A DNA stretch of 64,000 bases from Heligmosomoides polygyrus polygyrus (taxonomy: Eukaryota > Nematoda > Chromadorea > Rhabditida > Heligmosomidae): NCBI GenBank assembly GCA_947396885.1, contig OX377206.1:50699631-50763630 (forward strand), given 5' to 3'. The notes under the pieces are model-generated. The model had not been told where the DNA came from and made no database searches. It saw only the letters and a program-made list of their open reading frames with translations. The position numbers and the translations under genes were made by a program. Every line of letters begins with the position of its first letter. Position 1 is the stretch's first letter. This document shows, one piece after another, positions 50,523 through 62,493 of the stretch.

Positions 50523-53210
50523 CTATTTTGACAGGATAGCTATTCCGCGTGAGCTTGTATGGTTTTTATGTCTATCAGTTTCTTCGGTCGCACAAGATAG
50601 TGTGACATGACTATCGTATTCAGGTACTTCCTCAAGAACGACCTCCGCAATCGACGTATCTGTGAACACCGACAATGAGAATCGGATCATTAACCAGTCA
50701 AGAGCTCTCACTTTTTTCGTGAAAATTCTTTGATTTCACCTTGTTAATGGTGATTGTGTTTATCGATTTCATCGGTAACACGACATAGTGTGACATGACT
50801 GCCGTCTTTAGGAACTTCCCCAAGAACGAACTTTGCAATTGACGTATCTTTGAACACCGTCAGACGTCAATGAGAATCGGATCATTAGCCATCATTAGTA
50901 CGGTTTTTATGTCTACCAGTTTCTTCGGCTTCACAAGATAGTGTGATATGACTGTCGTCTTCAGGTACTTCCTCAAGAACGAACTTTGCAATTGACGTAT
51001 CTTTGAACAACGTCAATGAGAATCGGATAATTAAACAATCAAGAGCTCTCATTTTTCCGGGACAATTCCTTGATTTTAGCTTGTTAATGGTGATTGTGTT
51101 TATCGATTTCTTCGGCAACACCACATAGTGTGATATGACTGTCGTCTTCAGGTACTTCCTCAAGAACGAACTTTGCAATTGACGTATCTTTGAACAACGT
51201 CAATGAGAATCGGATATTAAACAATCAAGAGCTCTCATTTTTCCGGGACAATTCCTTGATTTTAGCTTGTTAATGGTGAATGTGTTTATCGATTTCATCG
51301 GTAACACGACATAGTGTGACATGACTGCCGTCTTTAGGAACTTCCCCAAGAACGAACTTTGCAATTGACGTATCTTTGAACAACGTCAATGAGAATCGGA
51401 CCATTAACCAGTCAACAGCTCTCATTTTTCCGGGACAATTCCTTGATTTTAGCTTGTTAATGGTGAATGTGTTTATCGATTTCATCGGTAACACGACATA
51501 GTGTGACATGACTGCCGTCTTTAGGAACTTCCCCAAGAACGAACTTTGCAATTGACGTATCTTTGAACAACGTCAATGAGAATCGGACCATTAACCAGTC
51601 AACAGCTCTCATTTTTCCGGGACAATTCCTTGATTTCAGCTTGTTAATGGTGATTGTGTTTATCGATTTCTTCGGCAACACCACATAGTGTGACATGACT
51701 GCCGTCTTTAGGAACTTCCCCAAGAACGAACTTTGCAATTGACGTATATTTGAACAACGTCAATGAGAATCTGATCATTAACCTGTCAAGAGCTCTCATT
51801 TTTTCGGGACAATTCTTTGATATCAGCTTGTTCCTCGTGATTGGGTTTATCGGTTTCTTCGGCCACATGACATAGTGTGACATGACTGTCGTCTTCAGGT
51901 ACTTCCTCAAGAACGAACTTTGCAATTGACGTATCTTTGAACAACGTCAATGAGAATCGGATATTAAACAATCAAGAGCTCTCATTTTTCCGGGACAATT
52001 CCTTGATTTTAGCTTGTTAATGGTGATTGTGTTTATCGATTTCATCGGTAACACGACATAGTGTGACATGACTGTCGTCTTCAGGTACTTCCTCAAGAAC
52101 GAACTTTGCAATTGACGTATCTTTGAACAACGTCAATGAGAATCGGATCATTAACCAGTCAAGAGCTCTCATTTTTTCGGGACAATTCTTTGATATCAGC
52201 TTGTTCCTCGTGATTGGGTTTATCGGTTTCTTCGGCAACATGACATAGTGTGACATGACTGCCGTCTTTAGGAACTTCCCCAAGAACGAACTTTGCAATT
52301 GACGTATCTTTGAACAACGTCAATGAGAATCGGATCATTAACCAGTCAAGAGCTCTCATTTTTTCGGGACAATTCTTTGATATCAGCTTGTTCCTCGTGA
52401 TTGGGTTTATCGGTTTCTTCGGCAACATGACATAGTGTGACATGACTGCCGTCTTTAGGAACTTCCCCAAGAACGAACTTTGCAATTGACGTATCTTTGA
52501 ACAACGTCAATGAGAATCGGATCATTAACCAGTCAAGAGCTCTCATTTTTTCGGGACAATTCTTTGATATCAGCTTGTTCCTCGTGATTGGGTTTATCGG
52601 TTTCTTCGGCAACATGACATAGTGTGACATGACTGCCGTCTTCAGGAACTTCCTCAAGAACGAACTTTGCAATTGACGTATCTTTGAACAACGTCAATGA
52701 GAATCGGATAATTAAACAATCAAGAGCTCTCATTTTTCCGGGACAATTCCTTGATTTTAGCTTGTTAATGGTGATTGTGTTTATCGATTTCTTCGGCAAC
52801 ATCATATAGTGTGACATGACTGTCTCTTTAGGAATTTCCTCAAGAACGATCTTCACAATCCACATGTCTCACAACACCGCCAGACGTCACACTGAGACAG
52901 ATCACTAGAAGGATCGAAACTACTATGTCTTCAGGTACTTCCTCAAGAACGAACTTTGCAATTGACGTATCTTTGAACAACGTCAATGAGAATCGGATCA
53001 ATAACAGCCAAGCGCTTTCATTTTTCCGGGACAATTCATTGATTTCAGCTTGTTAGTGGTAATTGTGTTTAACGATTTCTTCGGCAACATCACATAGTGT
53101 GACATGACTGTCTCTTTAGGAATTTCCTCAAGAACGATCTTCACAATCCACATGTCTCACAACACCGCCAGACGTCACACTGAGACAGATCACTAGAAGG
53201 ATCGAAACTA
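50523..53210. repeat. HOR 25, type A, 2688 bp (one extra monomer)
   Basis: The 2501-bp plan plus one 187-bp monomer. The GTGAATGTGTTTATCG monomer is present twice in tandem (about 51270-51456 and 51457-51643). This is the reciprocal of the loss in HOR 24, as expected from one unequal exchange between neighbouring HORs. Confidence 0.91.
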
Positions 53211-55524
53211 CTATTTTGACAGGATAGCTATTCCGCGTGAGCTTGTATGGTTTTTATGTCTATCAGTTTCTTCGGTCGCACAAGATAGTGTGACATGACT
53301 ATCGTATTCAGGTACTTCCTCAAGAACGACCTCCGCAATCGACGTATCTGTGAACACCGACAATGAGAATCGGATCATTAACCAGTCAAGAGCTCTCACT
53401 TTTTTCGTGAAAATTCTTTGATTTCACCTTGTTAATGGTGATTGTGTTTATCGATTTCATCGGTAACACGACATAGTGTGACATGACTGCCGTCTTTAGG
53501 AACTTCCCCAAGAACGAACTTTGCAATTGACGTATCTTTGAACACCGTCAGACGTCAATGAGAATCGGATCATTAGCCATCATTAGTACGGTTTTTATGT
53601 CTACCAGTTTCTTCGGCTTCACAAGATAGTGTGATATGACTGTCGTCTTCAGGTACTTCCTCAAGAACGAACTTTGCAATTGACGTATCTTTGAACAACG
53701 TCAATGAGAATCGGATAATTAAACAATCAAGAGCTCTCATTTTTCCGGGACAATTCCTTGATTTTAGCTTGTTAATGGTGATTGTGTTTATCGATTTCTT
53801 CGGCAACACCACATAGTGTGATATGACTGTCGTCTTCAGGTACTTCCTCAAGAACGAACTTTGCAATTGACGTATCTTTGAACAACGTCAATGAGAATCG
53901 GATATTAAACAATCAAGAGCTCTCATTTTTCCGGGACAATTCCTTGATTTTAGCTTGTTAATGGTGAATGTGTTTATCGATTTCATCGGTAACACGACAT
54001 AGTGTGACATGACTGCCGTCTTTAGGAACTTCCCCAAGAACGAACTTTGCAATTGACGTATCTTTGAACAACGTCAATGAGAATCGGACCATTAACCAGT
54101 CAACAGCTCTCATTTTTCCGGGACAATTCCTTGATTTCAGCTTGTTAATGGTGATTGTGTTTATCGATTTCTTCGGCAACACCACATAGTGTGACATGAC
54201 TGCCGTCTTTAGGAACTTCCCCAAGAACGAACTTTGCAATTGACGTATCTTTGAACAACGTCAATGAGAATCTGATCATTAACCTGTCAAGAGCTCTCAT
54301 TTTTTCGGGACAATTCTTTGATATCAGCTTGTTCCTCGTGATTGGGTTTATCGGTTTCTTCGGCCACATGACATAGTGTGACATGACTGTCGTCTTCAGG
54401 TACTTCCTCAAGAACGAACTTTGCAATTGACGTATCTTTGAACAACGTCAATGAGAATCGGATATTAAACAATCAAGAGCTCTCATTTTTCCGGGACAAT
54501 TCCTTGATTTTAGCTTGTTAATGGTGATTGTGTTTATCGATTTCATCGGTAACACGACATAGTGTGACATGACTGTCGTCTTCAGGTACTTCCTCAAGAA
54601 CGAACTTTGCAATTGACGTATCTTTGAACAACGTCAATGAGAATCGGATCATTAACCAGTCAAGAGCTCTCATTTTTTCGGGACAATTCTTTGATATCAG
54701 CTTGTTCCTCGTGATTGGGTTTATCGGTTTCTTCGGCAACATGACATAGTGTGACATGACTGCCGTCTTTAGGAACTTCCCCAAGAACGAACTTTGCAAT
54801 TGACGTATCTTTGAACAACGTCAATGAGAATCGGATCATTAACCAGTCAAGAGCTCTCATTTTTTCGGGACAATTCTTTGATATCAGCTTGTTCCTCGTG
54901 ATTGGGTTTATCGGTTTCTTCGGCAACATGACATAGTGTGACATGACTGCCGTCTTCAGGAACTTCCTCAAGAACGAACTTTGCAATTGACGTATCTTTG
55001 AACAACGTCAATGAGAATCGGATAATTAAACAATCAAGAGCTCTCATTTTTCCGGGACAATTCCTTGATTTTAGCTTGTTAATGGTGATTGTGTTTATCG
55101 ATTTCTTCGGCAACATCATATAGTGTGACATGACTGTCTCTTTAGGAATTTCCTCAAGAACGATCTTCACAATCCACATGTCTCACAACACCGCCAGACG
55201 TCACACTGAGACAGATCACTAGAAGGATCGAAACTACTATGTCTTCAGGTACTTCCTCAAGAACGAACTTTGCAATTGACGTATCTTTGAACAACGTCAA
55301 TGAGAATCGGATCAATAACAGCCAAGCGCTTTCATTTTTCCGGGACAATTCATTGATTTCAGCTTGTTAATGGTAATTGTGTTTAACGATTTCTTCGGCA
55401 ACATCACATAGTGTGACATGACTGTCTCTTTAGGAATTTCCTCAAGAACGATCTTCACAATCCACATGTCTCACAACACCGCCAGACGTCACACTGAGAC
55501 AGATCACTAGAAGGATCGAAACTA
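53211..55524. repeat. HOR 26, type A, 2314 bp
   Basis: Collinear with HOR 2 at an offset of 48,670 bp. It is followed by type B, so this A-to-B boundary (55525) is a copy of the one at 6855. Confidence 0.92.
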
Positions 55525-57847
55525 CTATTTTGACAGGATAGCTATTCCGCGTGAGCTTGTATGGTTTTTATGTCTATCAGTTTCTTCGGTCACACAAGAT
55601 AGTGTGACATGAATATCGTATTCAGGTACTTCCTCAAGAACGACCTCCGCAATCGACGTATCTGTGAACACCGACAATGAGAATCGGATCATTAACCAGT
55701 CAAGAGCTCTCACTTTTTGCGTGAAAATTCTTTGATTTCACCTTGTTAATGGTAATTGTCTTTATCGATTTCTTCGGCAACATCACATAGTGTGACATGA
55801 CTGTCGTCTTTAAGAACTTCCTCAAGAACGACATCCGCAATCGACGTATCTGTGAACACCGTCAGATGTCAATGAGAATCGGATCATTAACCAGTCAAGA
55901 GCTCTCACTTTTTGCGTGAAAATTCTTTGATTTCTGCTTCTTCATGGTGATTGGGTTTATCGGTTTCTTCGGCCACATGACATAGCGTGACATGACTGTC
56001 GTCTTCAGGTACTTCCTCAAGAACGAACTTTGCAATTGACGTATCTTGGAACACCGTCAGACGTCAATGAGAATCGGATCATTAGCCATCATTAGTATGG
56101 TTTTTATGTCTATCAGTTTCTTCGGCTTCACAAGATAGTGTGATATGACTGTCGTCTTCAGGTACTTCCTCAAGAACGAACTTTGCAATTGACGTATCTT
56201 TGAACAACGTCAATGAGAATCGGGTAATTAAACAATCAAGAGCTCTCATTTTTCCGGGACAATTCCTTGATTTTAGCTTGTTAATGGTGATTGTGTTTAT
56301 CGATTTCATCGGTAACACCACATAGTGTGACATGACTGCCGTCTTTAGGAACTTCCCCAAGAACGAACTTTGCAATTGACGTATCTTTGAACAACATCAA
56401 TGAGAATCGGATCATTAACCAGTCAACAGCTCTCATTTTTCCGGGACAATTCCTTGATTTTAGCTTGTTAATGGTGATTGTGTTTATCGATTTCTTCGGC
56501 AACACCACATAGTGTGACATGACTGCCGTCTTTAGGAACTTTCCCAAGAACGAACTTTGCAATTGACGTATCTTTGAACAACGTCAATGAGAATCGGATA
56601 TTAAACAATCAAGAGCTCTCATTTTTCCGGGACAATTCCTTGATTTTAGCTTGTTAATGGTGATTGTGTTTATCGATTTCATCGGTAACACGACATAGTG
56701 TGACATGACTGTCGTCTTCAGGTACTTCCTCAAGAACGAACTTTGCAATTGACGTATCTTTGAACAACGTCAATGAGAATCGGATCATTAACCAGTCAAG
56801 AGCTCTCATTTTTTCGGGACAATTCTTTGATATCAGCTTGTTCCTCGTGATTGGGTTTATCGGTTTCTTCGGCAACATGACATAGTGTGACATGACTGCC
56901 GTCTTTAGGAACTTCCCCAAGAACGAACTTTGCAATTGACGTATCTTTGAACAACGTCAATGAGAATCGGATCATTAACCAGTCAAGAGCTCTCATTTTT
57001 TCGGGACAATTCTTTGATATCAGCTTGTTCCTCGTGATTGGGTTTATCGGTTTCTTCGGCAACATGACATAGTGTGACATGACTGCCGTCTTTAGGAACT
57101 TCCCCAAGAACGAACTTTGCAATTGACGTATCTTTGAACAACGTCAATGAGAATCGGATCATTAACCAGTCAAGAGCTCTCATTTTTTCGGGACAATTCT
57201 TTGATATCAGCTTGTTCCTCGTGATTGGGTTTATCGGTTTCTTCGGCAACATGACATAGTGTGACATGACTGCCGTCTTCAGGAACTTCCTCAAGAACGA
57301 ACTTTGCAATTGACGTATCTTTGAACAACGTCAATGAGAATCGGATAATTAAACAATCAAGAGCTCTCATTTTTCCGGGACAATTCCTTGATTTTAGCTT
57401 GTTAATGGTGATTGTGTTTATCGATTTCTTCGGCAACATCATATAGTGTGACATGACTGTCTCTTTAGGAATTTCCTCAAGAACGATCTTCACAATCCAC
57501 ATGTCTCACAACACCGCAAGACGTCACACTGAGACAGATCACTAGAAGGATCGAAACTACTATGTCTTCAGGTACTTCCTCAAGAACGAACTTTGCAATT
57601 GACGTATCTTTGAACAACGTCAATGAGAATCGGATCAATAACAGCCAAGCGCTTTCATTTTTCCGGGACAATTCATCGATTTCAGCTTGTTAATGGTAAT
57701 TGTGTTTAACGATTTCTTCGGCAACATCACATAGTGTGACATGACTGTCTCTTTAGGAATTTCCTCAAGAACGATCTTCACAATCCACATGTCTCACAAC
57801 ACCGCCAGACGTCACACTGAGACAGATCACTAGAAGGATCGAAACTA
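55525..57847. repeat. HOR 27, type B, 2323 bp
   Basis: Same plan as HOR 3 at an offset of 48,670 bp, and first of three consecutive 2323-bp copies. It has CGCAAGACG in the left 120-bp repeat. Confidence 0.92.
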
Positions 57848-60170
57848 CTATTTTGACAGGATAGCTATTCCGCGTGAGCTTGTATGGTTTTTATGTCTAT
57901 CAGTTTCTTCGGTCACACAAGATAGTGTGACATGAATATCGTATTCAGGTACTTCCTCAAGAACGACCTCCGCAATCGACGTATCTGTGAACACCGACAA
58001 TGAGAATCGGATCATTAACCAGTCAAGAGCTCTCACTTTTTGCGTGAAAATTCTTTGATTTCACCTTGTTAATGGTAATTGTCTTTATCGATTTCTTCGG
58101 CAACATCACATAGTGTGACATGACTGTCGTCTTTAAGAACTTCCTCAAGAACGACATCCGCAATCGACGTATCTGTGAACACCGTCAGATGTCAATGAGA
58201 ATCGGATCATTAACCAGTCAAGAGCTCTCACTTTTTGCGTGAAAATTCTTTGATTTCTGCTTCTTCATGGTGATTGGGTTTATCGGTTTCTTCGGCCACA
58301 TGACATAGCGTGACATGACTGTCGTCTTCAGGTACTTCCTCAAGAACGAACTTTGCAATTGACGTATCTTGGAACACCGTCAGACGTCAATGAGAATCGG
58401 ATCATTAGCCATCATTAGTATGGTTTTTATGTCTATCAGTTTCTTCGGCTTCACAAGATAGTGTGATATGACTGTCGTCTTCAGGTACTTCCTCAAGAAC
58501 GAACTTTGCAATTGACGTATCTTTGAACAACGTCAATGAGAATCGGGTAATTAAACAATCAAGAGCTCTCATTTTTCCGGGACAATTCCTTGATTTTAGC
58601 TTGTTAATGGTGATTGTGTTTATCGATTTCATCGGTAACACCACATAGTGTGACATGACTGCCGTCTTTAGGAACTTCCCCAAGAACGAACTTTGCAATT
58701 GACGTATCTTTGAACAACATCAATGAGAATCGGATCATTAACCAGTCAACAGCTCTCATTTTTCCGGGACAATTCCTTGATTTTAGCTTGTTAATGGTGA
58801 TTGTGTTTATCGATTTCTTCGGCAACACCACATAGTGTGACATGACTGCCGTCTTTAGGAACTTTCCCAAGAACGAACTTTGCAATTGACGTATCTTTGA
58901 ACAACGTCAATGAGAATCGGATATTAAACAATCAAGAGCTCTCATTTTTCCGGGACAATTCCTTGATTTTAGCTTGTTAATGGTGATTGTGTTTATCGAT
59001 TTCATCGGTAACACGACATAGTGTGACATGACTGTCGTCTTCAGGTACTTCCTCAAGAACGAACTTTGCAATTGACGTATCTTTGAACAACGTCAATGAG
59101 AATCGGATCATTAACCAGTCAAGAGCTCTCATTTTTTCGGGACAATTCTTTGATATCAGCTTGTTCCTCGTGATTGGGTTTATCGGTTTCTTCGGCAACA
59201 TGACATAGTGTGACATGACTGCCGTCTTTAGGAACTTCCCCAAGAACGAACTTTGCAATTGACGTATCTTTGAACAACGTCAATGAGAATCGGATCATTA
59301 ACCAGTCAAGAGCTCTCATTTTTTCGGGACAATTCTTTGATATCAGCTTGTTCCTCGTGATTGGGTTTATCGGTTTCTTCGGCAACATGACATAGTGTGA
59401 CATGACTGCCGTCTTTAGGAACTTCCCCAAGAACGAACTTTGCAATTGACGTATCTTTGAACAACGTCAATGAGAATCGGATCATTAACCAGTCAAGAGC
59501 TCTCATTTTTTCGGGACAATTCTTTGATATCAGCTTGTTCCTCGTGATTGGGTTTATCGGTTTCTTCGGCAACATGACATAGTGTGACATGACTGCCGTC
59601 TTCAGGAACTTCCTCAAGAACGAACTTTGCAATTGACGTATCTTTGAACAACGTCAATGAGAATCGGATAATTAAACAATCAAGAGCTCTCATTTTTCCG
59701 GGACAATTCCTTGATTTTAGCTTGTTAATGGTGATTGTGTTTATCGATTTCTTCGGCAACATCATATAGTGTGACATGACTGTCTCTTTAGGAATTTCCT
59801 CAAGAACGATCTTCACAATCCACATGTCTCACAACACCGCAAGACGTCACACTGAGACAGATCACTAGAAGGATCGAAACTACTATGTCTTCAGGTACTT
59901 CCTCAAGAACGAACTTTGCAATTGACGTATCTTTGAACAACGTCAATGAGAATCGGATCAATAACAGCCAAGCGCTTTCATTTTTCCGGGACAATTCATC
60001 GATTTCAGCTTGTTAATGGTAATTGTGTTTAACGATTTCTTCGGCAACATCACATAGTGTGACATGACTGTCTCTTTAGGAATTTCCTCAAGAACGATCT
60101 TCACAATCCACATGTCTCACAACACCGCCAGACGTCACACTGAGACAGATCACTAGAAGGATCGAAACTA
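57848..60170. repeat. HOR 28, type B, 2323 bp
   Basis: Tandem copy of HOR 27 with the same steps. I noticed no private changes on reading. Confidence 0.92.
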
Positions 60171-62493
60171 CTATTTTGACAGGATAGCTATTCCGCGTGA
60201 GCTTGTATGGTTTTTATGTCTATCAGTTTCTTCGGTCACACAAGATAGTGTGACATGAATATCGTATTCAGGTACTTCCTCAAGAACGACCTCCGCAATC
60301 GACGTATCTGTGAACACCGACAATGAGAATCGGATCATTAACCAGTCAAGAGCTCTCACTTTTTGCGTGAAAATTCTTTGATTTCACCTTGTTAATGGTA
60401 ATTGTCTTTATCGATTTCTTCGGCAACATCACATAGTGTGACATGACTGTCGTCTTTAAGAACTTCCTCAAGAACGACATCCGCAATCGACGTATCTGTG
60501 AACACCGTCAGATGTCAATGAGAATCGGATCATTAACCAGTCAAGAGCTCTCACTTTTTGCGTGAAAATTCTTTGATTTCTGCTTCTTCATGGTGATTGG
60601 GTTTATCGGTTTCTTCGGCCACATGACATAGCGTGACATGACTGTCGTCTTCAGGTACTTCCTCAAGAACGAACTTTGCAATTGACGTATCTTGGAACAC
60701 CGTCAGACGTCAATGAGAATCGGATCATTAGCCATCATTAGTATGGTTTTTATGTCTATCAGTTTCTTCGGCTTCACAAGATAGTGTGATATGACTGTCG
60801 TCTTCAGGTACTTCCTCAAGAACGAACTTTGCAATTGACGTATCTTTGAACAACGTCAATGAGAATCGGGTAATTAAACAATCAAGAGCTCTCATTTTTC
60901 CGGGACAATTCCTTGATTTTAGCTTGTTAATGGTGATTGTGTTTATCGATTTCATCGGTAACACCACATAGTGTGACATGACTGCCGTCTTTAGGAACTT
61001 CCCCAAGAACGAACTTTGCAATTGACGTATCTTTGAACAACATCAATGAGAATCGGATCATTAACCAGTCAACAGCTCTCATTTTTCCGGGACAATTCCT
61101 TGATTTTAGCTTGTTAATGGTGATTGTGTTTATCGATTTCTTCGGCAACACCACATAGTGTGACATGACTGCCGTCTTTAGGAACTTTCCCAAGAACGAA
61201 CTTTGCAATTGACGTATCTTTGAACAACGTCAATGAGAATCGGATATTAAACAATCAAGAGCTCTCATTTTTCCGGGACAATTCCTTGATTTTAGCTTGT
61301 TAATGGTGATTGTGTTTATCGATTTCATCGGTAACACGACATAGTGTGACATGACTGTCGTCTTCAGGTACTTCCTCAAGAACAAACTTTGCAATTGACG
61401 TATCTTTGAACAACGTCAATGAGAATCGGATCATTAACCAGTCAAGAGCTCTCATTTTTTCGGGACAATTCTTTGATATCAGCTTGTTCCTCCTGATTGG
61501 GTTTATCGGTTTCTTCGGCAACATGACATAGTGTGACATGACTGCCGTCTTTAGAAACTTCCCCAAGAACGAACTTTGCAATTGACGTATCTTTGAACAA
61601 CGTCAATGAGAATCGGATCATTAACCAGTCAAGAGCTCTCATTTTTTCGGGACAATTCTTTGATATCAGCTTGTTCCTCGTGATTGGGTTTATCGGTTTC
61701 TTCGGCAACATGACATAGTGTGACATGACTGCCGTCTTTAGGAACTTCCCCAAGAACGAACTTTGCAATTGACGTATCTTTGAACAACGTCAATGAGAAT
61801 CGGATCATTAACCAGTCAAGAGCTCTCATTTTTTCGGGACAATTCTTTGATATCAGCTTGTTCCTCGTGATTGGGTTTATCGGTTTCTTCGGCAACATGA
61901 CATAGTGTGACATAACTGCCGTCTTCAGGAACTTCCTCAAGAACGAACTTTGCAATTGACGTATCTTTGAACAACGTCAATGAGAATCGGATAATTAAAC
62001 AATCAAGAGCTCTCATTTTTCCGGGACAATTCCTTGATTTTAGCTTGTTAATGGTGATTGTGTTTATCGATTTCTTCGGCAACATCATATAGTGTGACAT
62101 GACTGTCTCTTTAGGAATTTCCTCAAGAACGATCTTCACAATCCACATGTCTCACAACACCGCAAGACGTCACACTGAGACAGATCACTAGAAGGATCGA
62201 AACTACTATGTCTTCAGGTACTTCCTCAAGAACGAACTTTGCAATTGACGTATCTTTGAACAACGTCAATGAGAATCGGATCAATAACAGCCAAGCGCTT
62301 TCATTTTTCCGGGACAATTCATCGATTTCAGCTTGTTAATGGTAATTGTGTTTAACGATTTCTTCGGCAACATCACATAGTGTGACATGACTGTCTCTTT
62401 AGGAATTTCCTCAAGAACGATCTTCACAATCCACATGTCTCACAACACCGCCAGACGTCACACTGAGACAGATCACTAGAAGGATCGAAACTA
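60171..62493. repeat. HOR 29, type B, 2323 bp, with private mutations
   Basis: Same plan as HORs 27 and 28 but with several unique bases: AACAAACTTTG near 61384, TTCCTCCTGATTGGG near 61493, TTTAGAAACTT near 61555, and GACATAACTGCC near 61914. It is visibly more diverged than its two left neighbours. Confidence 0.91.
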
